A model generated the notes under the pieces. It was not told the DNA's origin. It saw only the letters and a list, made by a program, of their open reading frames with translations, and ran no database searches. A stretch of DNA of 33,576 bases from Oscillospiraceae bacterium. Its GTDB lineage: Bacteria > Bacillota > Clostridia > Oscillospirales > Acutalibacteraceae. The position numbers and the translations under genes were made by a program. Location: the NCBI GenBank assembly GCA_031270785.1, contig JAISWM010000022.1, positions 1 through 33,576 on the forward strand, written 5' to 3'. This document shows, in pieces, positions 1-8,504 of this stretch (the first letter of the stretch is position 1; each line of letters starts with the position of its first letter).

Positions 1-520
1 GGCAACCCACAAAACAGCCTCCCAAAGACCAAAAGCTTGATCCGACCGAGACTGATTTACCCGTTGATGATTCACCCGAGACTGACGATCCAACAAAGAA
101 GACTGTCAAGTCTGATTTACCCGTTGATGATTTACCCGAACCTGTTTTACCCGGTGATGATTTGTCCGATCCTGTTTTAACCGTGCCTGATTCACCCGGT
201 GATGATTCACCCGAGACTGACGATCCAACAAAGAAGACTGTCAAGTCTGATTTACCCGTTGATGATTTACCCGGTGATGATTTAACCAAGACTGATTTAA
301 TCGAGCCTGATTTATCCAAGCCTGGTGATGATTTACCCGAGACTGACGATCCAACAAAGAAGACTGTCAAGTCTGATTTACCCGTTGATGATTCACCCGA
401 ACCTGTTTTACCCGGTGATGATTTGTCCGATCCTGTTTTAACCGTGCCCGATTCACCCGTTGATGATTCACCCGAGACTGATTTACCCAAGCCTGATGAT
501 TTACCCGAACCTGTTTTACA
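1..520 (+). repeat. In-frame coding tandem repeats (DDLPEPVLPGDD / ETDDPTKKTVKSDLPVDD modules)
   Basis: actgacgatccaacaaagaagactgtcaagtctgatttacccgttgatga recurs at about 81, 216 and 342 (spacings 135 and 126 bp, both multiples of 3), with shorter units between. Confidence 0.85.
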
Positions 521-2303
521 GTATATTGATATACACGAGTCTAATTCGCTAGGGTCTTGTTTAAGTGATGATATTGGGAGCCTAGATAAAATTATGGAAA
601 TGTTAGCCGAAGAGAGAAAAGTTGACGGGACACTTATGAGCAAGTATTCAATGTACGACCGTGCGAGTTGTTACCACGGATGCTGCCAATGCAACAATGA
701 CTGGTGTGAGGGTTTAACCAGCTCCCGAGACACTTCTGACTCTGTGGAAATTTGGGGCAATGGTGTACACTTAGTTCTTCCACACGATACCTTTATTGAT
801 GATAATAGCGCGTTAGAGCAGTGCCGAACACGGTTAGGGCTTTACGGATTGGAGTTGACGTTTGTAAGAATGTTGAAAAAAGCGAAGTGGTTAGGAGTAA
901 AGGTAGGCGAAGGCGAAAATGGCGTTGTCACATTGAGAACCTCACAAAGGCCGGATGGCACATGCGTTCCGATATATTGCCAATTTGGCAACCATATTTA
1001 TAAAATACATATTTTTATAACCAGCAGAGATGCCAGATATATACGAAGCGAAATATCTAAATTGCTTGCTTTGCCGCGACAAGAGATTCAAATTGAAGAC
1101 CGGTTGACAGGAGATGTTTTGCATGGTTTTGGGGGTGATCTAGGGGGGCATTATTTGCCGATTGCTGATGGTGTAGGCACTTTGGATAACCCCATAATAG
1201 TTAGGCTTTCGAACGAGCCTAACTGTCGTGCAAGAATTGCTTATGAAGAGGGCTTTTTGGGGAATAGGCCGGTGGTGGTACGTGATGAAAGAAGTGTTTT
1301 TAACCTTCTTAAAGACCCGGATGTATTGGACTTCCAAAAAACTTTTGTTGCGGCGAGATATTTGCACGATGCGTGGAAAGATCGTCCGGCTGTTATAGAA
1401 CGCCGTAATGACATGAGGCGGATAATTGCAATCGGCGACATACACGCAAACGCAGATTTAATTCCGCAAATTGACGCAATAATCAGGAACAATCCGAACG
1501 CAAGTATTGTTTTTACCGGCGATTATGTTGAGCGCGGCGCGCCGAACCCAGACGGAAGTGAGAGTGGTATTCAGAATAATATAGAAGTTTTGTGTGCAAT
1601 GGCTTTGTGGCAAATCGAATTCCCCGATCGCGTTACTTTCCTTAGAGGGAATCATGAAACTAGAGAGGCCAACCAACAGCACGGGCTGTGGGGGTATATG
1701 TGCAGAAGATTTGGCTCGGTAATAGGAGCGGATGTTTGGGAAGCGATAAATCTGGCTTTTGACGAACTCCCGATAGCTGCCTGGCTAGGAAGATGTTTTG
1801 CTTGCCATGGCGGGGTTCATGATGGCAGATATGATTTAAGTGATGACGAACACGGATATTGCCAACATGATGACAGATATTATGATTTACATGATTTTAA
1901 GAAAGAAAATGCGGATAAAAAATGGACTGATGAAAACAACGTACTTTGGAATGATATAAATTTAGTTAAGAACTTCATACCAAACAAGTGTTTTCCCAAT
2001 GGCAGGGGATCGGGTTTTACTATAAGCCCGGACCGGCAAATCGAAATACTTGAGAATTTAATGTATAGCGAAGAACTAGTGCGCCCCGAATTTTTTATAA
2101 AAGGGCATCAGCATGATTTGGGAAGCAAGTGCCATGTTGGAACGTACAGAGACGGCACCCCTGTTGCAGTGATGTGCACAATTGGAAATTATCCCAAGAA
2201 AGATATGCCCGGTTTGGGTTATTGGGACATAGACCAAGAAGCGGGCACCGCAGTGTATTACGATTGGAAGGGCAAATTCATAGATAGAGTACAATTGAGA
2301 TAA
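1..2303 (+). CDS. Partial CDS (5' end outside window): acidic Pro/Asp tandem-repeat region followed by a eukaryotic-type PPP-family serine/threonine phosphatase domain
   Basis: The listed TTG start at 162 is internal: the same frame is open back to base 3 (QPTKQPPKDQKLDPTETDLPVDDSPETDD...). Motifs in PPP order: GDIHAN, GDYVERG, LRGNHE, LPIAAW...FACHGGVHD, VLWNDI, RGSGFTI, FIKGHQ, CTIGNYP. Confidence 0.85.
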   Translation, partial: QPTKQPPKDQKLDPTETDLPVDDSPETDDPTKKTVKSDLPVDDLPEPVLPGDDLSDPVLTVPDSPGDDSPETDDPTKKTVKSDLPVDDLPGDDLTKTDLIEPDLSKPGDDLPETDDPTKKTVKSDLPVDDSPEPVLPGDDLSDPVLTVPDSPVDDSPETDLPKPDDLPEPVLQYIDIHESNSLGSCLSDDIGSLDKIMEMLAEERKVDGTLMSKYSMYDRASCYHGCCQCNNDWCEGLTSSRDTSDSVEIWGNGVHLVLPHDTFIDDNSALEQCRTRLGLYGLELTFVRMLKKAKWLGVKVGEGENGVVTLRTSQRPDGTCVPIYCQFGNHIYKIHIFITSRDARYIRSEISKLLALPRQEIQIEDRLTGDVLHGFGGDLGGHYLPIADGVGTLDNPIIVRLSNEPNCRARIAYEEGFLGNRPVVVRDERSVFNLLKDPDVLDFQKTFVAARYLHDAWKDRPAVIERRNDMRRIIAIGDIHANADLIPQIDAIIRNNPNASIVFTGDYVERGAPNPDGSESGIQNNIEVLCAMALWQIEFPDRVTFLRGNHETREANQQHGLWGYMCRRFGSVIGADVWEAINLAFDELPIAAWLGRCFACHGGVHDGRYDLSDDEHGYCQHDDRYYDLHDFKKENADKKWTDENNVLWNDINLVKNFIPNKCFPNGRGSGFTISPDRQIEILENLMYSEELVRPEFFIKGHQHDLGSKCHVGTYRDGTPVAVMCTIGNYPKKDMPGLGYWDIDQEAGTAVYYDWKGKFIDRVQLR

Positions 2304-2314
2304 CTGCCTCCGCG

Positions 2315-2568
2315 CTACAGTAGAACTTTCTTAAAACAGCGGCGTTTTTGGTTTTTCCCCCCCGCCTTTTGGCGGGGGAGAGAACCATATAAATAATGCC
2401 GCGCTTTATAGTAAAAACCTTTTAAAACAGCGGCGTTTTGGTGTTTCCCCCCCGCCTTTGGCGGGGGGGAATGTGAATAATACCACTTTTCTAAATGATT
2501 TTTGCTATAATATCTTTCTCCCACTCCGATTCGAGGGGGGAAAGTTTTAACTATTTTGAAACATGACC
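2315..2568 (+). repeat. Truncated C element, C element (about 2407-2509) and right half of a B element (about 2510-2568)
   Basis: tatagtaaaaaccttttaaaacagcggcg...cccgcctttggcggg...ctaaatgatttttgctata, then ...gattcgaggggggaaagttttaactattttgaaacatgacc. Confidence 0.75.
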
Positions 2569-2597
2569 AAAAACTTATTTATTTAGGTGGATTTAAA

Positions 2598-5306
2598 TTG
2601 AAAAAAGTATTAGTCATTGATAGTAACAGCATCTTTAACAGAGCTTTCTACGGAATAAAATTGCTATCGACGAAAACCGGAAAATTCACAAACGCTATAT
2701 ACGGCTTTATAGTAACAATGGAAAAATTAAAAACTCAAATTAATCCGGATATAATTATTTGTGCGTTTGACCTTGCTCAAAAAACTTTCAGAAATGAAAT
2801 TTATTCCGGTTATAAGCAACATCGCCATGGTATGCCTGATGAATTGGCCTCTCAGCTCCCAGACCTTCAAAATTTGATAGAATACCTTGGGTATAAAATA
2901 GTTTCGTGTGAAGGGTACGAAGCGGACGACATATTAGGAACAATTGCAAGCGTATGTAAGCAAAATGACGATTATAAATGCATATTAGCAACTGGCGATC
3001 GCGACATTTTACAATTGGTTTCAAAAAACATAAGCGTTAACATGGCAATTACCCGCGCACAAAAAACTGAAACAATTTTATACGATGAAAATAAAATAAA
3101 AGAGGAATACGGTATATCCCCCTCACAGCTTATCGACGTTAAAGCGCTCCAAGGGGACACCTCGGATAATATCCCCGGAGTAAAAGGAATAGGGCAAAAA
3201 ACCGCTCTTAAATTAATACAAGAGCATGTGAGTATAGACAATATCTATAACAACATCAATACCCTAAACATTACAAAAAATATAAAAAAGAAACTAATCG
3301 AAGGTAAAGACTCAGCCTATATGAGCAGAGCACTCGGGAAAATTTATACCGAAGTTCCGATAGATAAAAATCTTAAAAATTATTTTCCGGGGCCTGTTGA
3401 CACGTATAATGCCGAAAAACTTATGAAAGAGCTGGAATTTTTTTCACTTATAAATAAGATGAATCTTTCTTTTGCCGGCAAAAACAGCGGGGAAAAATCA
3501 GATTCCTTAAAAAAAATTTCGGTTTATAATATAACTGATTGCCGCGAAACACTGCAAATTATAAGGCAAAAAAAAGAAGTGTACTTTTTGCCCGATATTA
3601 AAATGAACGTTATAGAAAAATTAATTATTTTAATAAATGACAGTATATATATTATCAAAAATTCTGACGCGAACTTTTTTGATTTTATAAAAGAATTATT
3701 TGAAAATCCTCAAATTTCTAAAATAACATATAATTCAAAACTTCTAAAATATTCAGCCATTAAAATGGGAATAAATATATTAAACATAAGTTTTGATATT
3801 TTGCTTGCGGCATACATCATGAATCCATCGCTGCCGGATTATTCCTTAGAAAAAATTATTCCTAAATATGATATTTCTTACCCAAACATAAATATAGCTG
3901 TTTCACTTGAAAAAAAACATACTCATTTGTGTACTCTTTCCCCGCCGAGGGCAGAGAAAGAGTTACAAGAGTTTGGACTTCTTAAGTTAAATCACAACTG
4001 TGGTGATCCGGAAGAAATTATTTTACATACCTCGATCTTACCTGAACTTACAGGTAAATTAAAAAATGAACTTACTCAAAAAAATCAGCTTTTTCTTTTA
4101 GAAAAAATAGAACAACCTCTTTCCGCAGTACTGGCGGATATGGAAAATACGGGTTTTGAAATAGACAAAGACGGACTTAAAAAGTATTCTGAAATACTGC
4201 AACAAAAAATTACTACTCTGCAAAACAGTATATACGATATAATCGGTATTGAGTTTAATATAAACTCCCCCAAGCAGCTGGGGAATATAATATTTGAAGA
4301 ATTAAAACTTAATAAAGGTAAGAAAAATAAAAACGGGTACTCAACCAACGCCGAAGTTTTGGAAAATTTAAAAGACGACCATCCCGCAATAAATCTTATA
4401 CTTGAATATAGAATGCTTTCAAAGCTCAAATCCACTTTTTGTGATGGAATGATAAAACTCATAAAAGAAAATTCAAGAATTCATTCCATATTTAATCAAA
4501 CCGAAACCCGTACCGGACGCATAAGTTCATTGGAACCCAATTTGCAAAATATCCCAATTAAAGCACCTATCGGCAGAAATTTAAGAAAATATTTTAAGGC
4601 TAAAGAAGGCTGCGTACTCATTGACGCTGATTACTCTCAGATCGAGCTCAGAGTTCTTGCACATTTATCAAAAGATAAAAATATGCTTGAGTCTTTTAGT
4701 CACGGGCTGGACGTTCACAGTATTACAGCCGCAAAAATATTCGGCGTTACGGAAAAAGAAGTTGACAGCCAAAAAAGAAACTTCGCAAAAACCGTTAATT
4801 TTGGGGTTATATATGGTATGAGCGCTTTTTCACTGTCTAAAGACCTTAAAATAACAAAATTAGAAGCAGCGCGATATATCGAAAATTACTTTAATTATTA
4901 CAGCGGAATATATGAATATATGGAAAATACTATTAAAAAAGCAAGAGAGGATGGTTTCGTCAAAACGATTTTTAACCGTATAAGGTACTTGCCGGAACTT
5001 AAATCTTCTAATTTTAACATTCGATCATTCGGGGAGCGTATAGCAAGAAATATGCCTGTGCAAGGCAGTGCGGCCGATATAATAAAAATAGCAATGATAA
5101 ACGTACATAACCGGCTTAAACAAGAAAAATTTGAAGCTAAACTTATTCTTCAAGTGCACGACGAACTTATCATTGAATCGCCGGAAAATAAATCCTTTAT
5201 CGCTCAAAAGCTTTTAATAGATGAAATGGAAAATGCCGTGCGTTTAGATATCCCACTTATCGTTAATTCAGAAATTGGCAAAAATTGGTATGATGCAAAA
5301 TCTTAA
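2598..5306 (+). CDS. polA: DNA polymerase I
   Basis: N-terminal 5' nuclease (KVLVIDSNSIFNRAFYG, GYEADDILGT, GDTSDNIPGVKGIGQKTA) and polymerase motifs (RTGRISSLEPNLQNIPI, DADYSQIELRVLAHLS, NFGVIYGMSAFSL, QVHDELI). Preferred start is TTG 2598 after taggtgg; the listed ATG 2556 lies inside a B-element end. Confidence 0.95.
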   Translation: MKKVLVIDSNSIFNRAFYGIKLLSTKTGKFTNAIYGFIVTMEKLKTQINPDIIICAFDLAQKTFRNEIYSGYKQHRHGMPDELASQLPDLQNLIEYLGYKIVSCEGYEADDILGTIASVCKQNDDYKCILATGDRDILQLVSKNISVNMAITRAQKTETILYDENKIKEEYGISPSQLIDVKALQGDTSDNIPGVKGIGQKTALKLIQEHVSIDNIYNNINTLNITKNIKKKLIEGKDSAYMSRALGKIYTEVPIDKNLKNYFPGPVDTYNAEKLMKELEFFSLINKMNLSFAGKNSGEKSDSLKKISVYNITDCRETLQIIRQKKEVYFLPDIKMNVIEKLIILINDSIYIIKNSDANFFDFIKELFENPQISKITYNSKLLKYSAIKMGINILNISFDILLAAYIMNPSLPDYSLEKIIPKYDISYPNINIAVSLEKKHTHLCTLSPPRAEKELQEFGLLKLNHNCGDPEEIILHTSILPELTGKLKNELTQKNQLFLLEKIEQPLSAVLADMENTGFEIDKDGLKKYSEILQQKITTLQNSIYDIIGIEFNINSPKQLGNIIFEELKLNKGKKNKNGYSTNAEVLENLKDDHPAINLILEYRMLSKLKSTFCDGMIKLIKENSRIHSIFNQTETRTGRISSLEPNLQNIPIKAPIGRNLRKYFKAKEGCVLIDADYSQIELRVLAHLSKDKNMLESFSHGLDVHSITAAKIFGVTEKEVDSQKRNFAKTVNFGVIYGMSAFSLSKDLKITKLEAARYIENYFNYYSGIYEYMENTIKKAREDGFVKTIFNRIRYLPELKSSNFNIRSFGERIARNMPVQGSAADIIKIAMINVHNRLKQEKFEAKLILQVHDELIIESPENKSFIAQKLLIDEMENAVRLDIPLIVNSEIGKNWYDAKS
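3893..4008 (+). mobile_element. Degenerate family A palindromic element in frame within polA
   Basis: atatagctgtttcacttgaaaaa is identical to the intergenic A-type 5' end at about 5452; followed by ctttccccgccgagggcagagaaag (hairpin-like) and ggacttcttaagttaaatcacaactgt (A 3' end: ggactgttttaaatcgcaacagct). Confidence 0.7.
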
Positions 5307-5560
5307 CTTAAAAATATATAGCTGTTTTACTTGAAAAACGGGTCATATCTCAAAATAGTTGAAATCCCTTCTTTCACCCCCGCGTTCTAGCGGGGGTGAA
5401 AAATATTATCAATTAATTTGAACCACCCCCAAATCTTAATTTAAAAATATATAGCTGTTTCACTTGAAAAACGTGTTGCGCCATAAAATAATTAAAATTT
5501 CTTCTTTTCCCCGCCATAGTCTGGGAAAAGATATTATCAATTAATTTGACCCACTACCGA
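5301..5560. repeat. 133-bp near-tandem duplication, each copy an A-type left end plus a reverse-oriented B element (about 5341-5427 and 5473-5558)
   Basis: tcttaaYttaaaaatatatagctgttYYacttgaaaaacg at 5301 and 5434, each followed by a B element in reverse orientation. Confidence 0.75.
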
Positions 5561-5613
5561 TGAGGCAATGATTGTTTTAGTTTTTTCAAAAATAAAATAA
5601 TTATAAAATATAT

Positions 5614-5642
5614 TTGACATTTTGCCGCTTTGATGTTATAAT
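5614..5642 (+). promoter_or_regulatory. Consensus sigma-A promoter for the 5665 gene
   Basis: TTGACA 5614-5619, 17-nt spacer, TATAAT 5637-5642, then RBS aaaggaggtg and ATG 5665. Confidence 0.85.
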
Positions 5643-5664
5643 TAATTTAAAAGGAGGTGAAAAA

Positions 5665-6516
5665 ATGGAAAAATACTATCAAAAAAATATCCTCAAGTGC
5701 GTGTTTTCTGCTTTAGTAATATTTTTATGGGGTTTTACGGTAAAGGGAATAGCCCCACCAGAATATTTTACACCAGCTCAAAAAACAGCATATTATAGTT
5801 TGCCACTGCCCAAACAACAAGAATTAATGAATTTCTTAAACTCGTTAAAAAATGATCCGATGTATGATACGAATATGCGTAATAAGCGAATAGAAAATTT
5901 TGATAATATCATATGTGCAATTAATAATTTTTTAAATTCACAAGAAAACCCGCAAACCAAACAAAAAATGGCAGTCATAATTGGGCTTGTCCTTTTTAAT
6001 AATGGTGAAATTGCTGTTAACACACGGCATTTAAAATCAACTACCGGTAAATGCAAATCTTCATTAAACGCAGGATTCCAATTACTTGGTTATGACATTT
6101 CAACAAGAATAGATGGTAATTCAATGAGGGTTGAGATTCCCTTGATCGAAGAATCCGAAATACGGCGATGGAGCCTTAGAAGAAAAAGTTCAAGTCCAAA
6201 TCCACCTACTGTAAATCCAAACTCAGAGGATCAAAACCAATTTGGGTGGCCAAATCTATTACTTACTGTAAGTACAATTTCATCTACTGTAAATCCAAAC
6301 TCAGAGGATCAAAACCCATTTGGGTGGCCAAATCTATTTGGGGAGCCAAATCCATTACTTACTGTAAATCCAAATTCAGATGATCAAAATCCATCTGAGG
6401 AGCCAGATCCATCTGGGGAGCCAGATCCATCTTGGAAGCTAGATCTATCTTGGGAGCCAAATCCATTTGAGGATCAAAATCTATTTGGGAAGCCAGATCC
6501 AATTTTGGGTTTTTAA
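5665..6516 (+). CDS. Secreted or membrane-anchored protein of unknown function with Pro-rich C-terminal repeats
   Basis: Signal-like N-terminus (NILKCVFSALVIFLWGFTVKG), globular region (VNTRHLKSTTGKCKSSLNAGFQLLGYD), repeats TVNPNSEDQNPFGWPNLF / EPDPSGEPDPS. The listed TTG 5614 is the -35 box. Confidence 0.75.
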   Translation: MEKYYQKNILKCVFSALVIFLWGFTVKGIAPPEYFTPAQKTAYYSLPLPKQQELMNFLNSLKNDPMYDTNMRNKRIENFDNIICAINNFLNSQENPQTKQKMAVIIGLVLFNNGEIAVNTRHLKSTTGKCKSSLNAGFQLLGYDISTRIDGNSMRVEIPLIEESEIRRWSLRRKSSSPNPPTVNPNSEDQNQFGWPNLLLTVSTISSTVNPNSEDQNPFGWPNLFGEPNPLLTVNPNSDDQNPSEEPDPSGEPDPSWKLDLSWEPNPFEDQNLFGKPDPILGF

Positions 6517-6618
6517 GTCAATTTTTACTTGAAAAACGGTCACATAAATAATCATTGGGTCCGCCCAATAGGCGAGGAAAGAGTTAACAAATGGTATTAT
6601 TTTTTCAAGTGAAACAGC

Positions 6619-6701
6619 TATAAAACAGTAACATTTTTGTTTTTCCCCCGCGTTCTAGCGGGGGTGAAAAATAATATTATCAACCAATTTGACCCACAAC
6701 C
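6619..6701. repeat. Hybrid C-left/B-right palindromic element
   Basis: ataaaacagtaacatttttgtttttccccc (C arm), hairpin gcgttctagcg, ggggtgaaaaataatattatcaaccaatttgacccacaacc (B arm). Confidence 0.65.
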
Positions 6702-6884
6702 CGGTGACGCGGAGAAAGCGGTAAAAAATTAGACATTTTTCAAGTAAAATAGCTCTAAATCGGTGGGAAAGACAGTACATAAAAAAATTTGTTTTTTTGA
6801 AAAGCAACAGCTACAATAAAAAGATATAGCTGCTACATTTGATAAAAGTGAATTTGGTCGTACGGTTTCTCCCCGACGGCGACG

Positions 6885-6970
6885 GGTAATGTCTCAAAAT
6901 AGTTGAAACCCCTTCTTCCTCCCCGCCGACGGTGGGAAAAAGATATTACCAACTAATTTGACCCACAACC
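6885..6970 (-). mobile_element. Family B element nested in an A-type element
   Basis: ggtaatgtctcaaaatag...aatttgacccacaacc flanked by CGGCGACG (6877-6884) and CGGTGACG (6971-6978). Confidence 0.75.
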
Positions 6971-7058
6971 CGGTGACGCGGAGAAAGCGGTAAAAAATTA
7001 GATGTTTTTCAAAGGCGTTAGCTATAAATGCAATATGGCGGGTTATGTGATAATATTA

Positions 7059-7375
7059 ATTCTTGGCCGCCAATGACTGCAAAAAGTATTACCGGCAGAA
7101 ATGGGGGAGGTTCGGGTTGTTTTTAGGTAGTGGTTCAAATTAATTGATAATATCTTTTACCCCGCTAGAACGCGGGGAAAAAGAAGGGATTTCAATTGTT
7201 TTGAGACACGACCTAATTCTTGGTCGCCAATGATCGCAAAAAGTAGTATTACCGGCAAAAATTGGGGAGGTTCGGGTTGTTTTTAGGTAGTGGTTCAAAT
7301 TAATTGATAATATCTTTCACCCCCGCTAGAACGCGGGGGTGAAAGAAGGGATTTCAATTGTTTTGAGGTGCAACC
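7059..7375 (+). repeat. 157-bp tandem duplication upstream of prs; each unit carries a B element (7126-7213 and 7286-7375)
   Basis: aattcttggYcgccaatgaYYgcaaaaagta...ggtagtggttcaaattaattgataatatctttt... twice, offset 157 bp. The second B is flanked by perfect 8-bp TGTTTTTA (7278-7285, 7376-7383). Confidence 0.85.
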
Positions 7376-7435
7376 TGTTTTTAATTGCGGGTTAGTATTA
7401 ATAAAACATAAAAAATTTTGGAGGATATAAAAATA

Positions 7436-8395
7436 ATGAATTTTCAAGGCACAAAATTAAAGATATTCACAGCAAATTCAAATCCCGAAGTAGCAAAAAG
7501 CATAGCGGACAATCTTGGGTTAACACTTGGCGATTCTGAAATTACTACGTTTAGCGACGGAGAGATATCTGTGTCACTCAATGAGTCTGTGAGAGGCGCA
7601 GACTGCTATATAATACAATCTACATGTTCTCCTACAAACAACAATCTCATGGAGCTTTTAATAATGATTGACGCAATGAAAAGGGCGTCAGCAGCCAGAA
7701 TTACCGCGGTAATGCCGTATTTTGGATATGCGCGTCAAGACAGAAAAGCAAAACCAAGAGACCCCATATCAGCAAAACTGGTAGCTGATTTAATAACCAC
7801 AGCGGGGGCAAACAGAGTTTTAACAGTAGACTTGCACGCGCTGCAAATACAAGGCTTTTTTAACATACCTGTAGATCATATAATCGGGTCTCCTCTTTTG
7901 GTATCGTTTATAAAAAGTATAGAAGGCTTCGATGCTAAAGAATTTACGGTTTTAGCGCCGGATCTCGGGTCAATTACAAGAGCGCGCCAGTTTGCAAAGC
8001 GCCTCGGCTGCCCGCTTGCATTAATTGATAAAAGGCGCGAACGCGCTAACGAATGCGAAGTTATGAACATAATAGGCGACGCTCGAGATAAGAAGATCAT
8101 ACTGGTTGACGATATGATAGATACTGCAGGCACAATTTGTAATGCCGCAAAAGCAATAACCGAAATAGGCGGGGCGAAGGAAGTGTACGCTTACGCGGCT
8201 CATGCCGTTCTTTCAGGCCGAGCCGTACAAAAGCTTCAAGACAGCGTAATAAAAAAAGTAATATTTTTAGATACAATTCCAATACCAAAAGAAAAATTTA
8301 TTGATAAATTTACAATAATAAACACAGCCCCATTGCTCGCAGAGGCTATAAAAAGAATTTATGCCGACAAACCCGTTTCTCCTATTTTTGACTAG
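7436..8395 (+). CDS. prs: Ribose-phosphate pyrophosphokinase
   Basis: KIFTANSNPEVAKSIADNLG, FSDGEISVSLNESVRGADCYIIQSTC, ARQDRKAKPRDPISAKLVA, ILVDDMIDTAGTI. RBS ggagg; start ATG 7436. Confidence 0.96.
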   Translation: MNFQGTKLKIFTANSNPEVAKSIADNLGLTLGDSEITTFSDGEISVSLNESVRGADCYIIQSTCSPTNNNLMELLIMIDAMKRASAARITAVMPYFGYARQDRKAKPRDPISAKLVADLITTAGANRVLTVDLHALQIQGFFNIPVDHIIGSPLLVSFIKSIEGFDAKEFTVLAPDLGSITRARQFAKRLGCPLALIDKRRERANECEVMNIIGDARDKKIILVDDMIDTAGTICNAAKAITEIGGAKEVYAYAAHAVLSGRAVQKLQDSVIKKVIFLDTIPIPKEKFIDKFTIINTAPLLAEAIKRIYADKPVSPIFD

Positions 8396-8396
8396 G

Positions 8397-8488
8397 GGTG
8401 ATGACCCAAATTAGTTGATAATATTTTCGCCACCCGCTGATTCGCGGGGGGCGAAAGAAAGAAATTTCAATTATTTTATGGCGCGACC
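8397..8488 (+). mobile_element. Family B element immediately after the prs stop codon
   Basis: ggtgatgacccaaattagttgataatat...cgctgattcgcgg...tttcaattattttatggcgcgacc; flanks TGACTAGG/TGATTGGG (6/8). Confidence 0.75.
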
Positions 8489-8504
8489 TGATTGGGTATT
8501 GAAT

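Noticed and set aside
4085-4462. 125-aa minus-strand ORF within polA (and other antisense ORFs inside uppP, prpC, prkC)
   Set aside because: Antisense to strongly conserved coding sequence, no ribosome-binding site or domain evidence.
5341-5427. B hairpins as standard Rho-independent terminators
   Set aside because: Stems are GC-rich but are not followed by a clear U-run on either strand, and many lie upstream of genes rather than after them. A terminator role is possible for single cases such as 29459-29500 but is not general.
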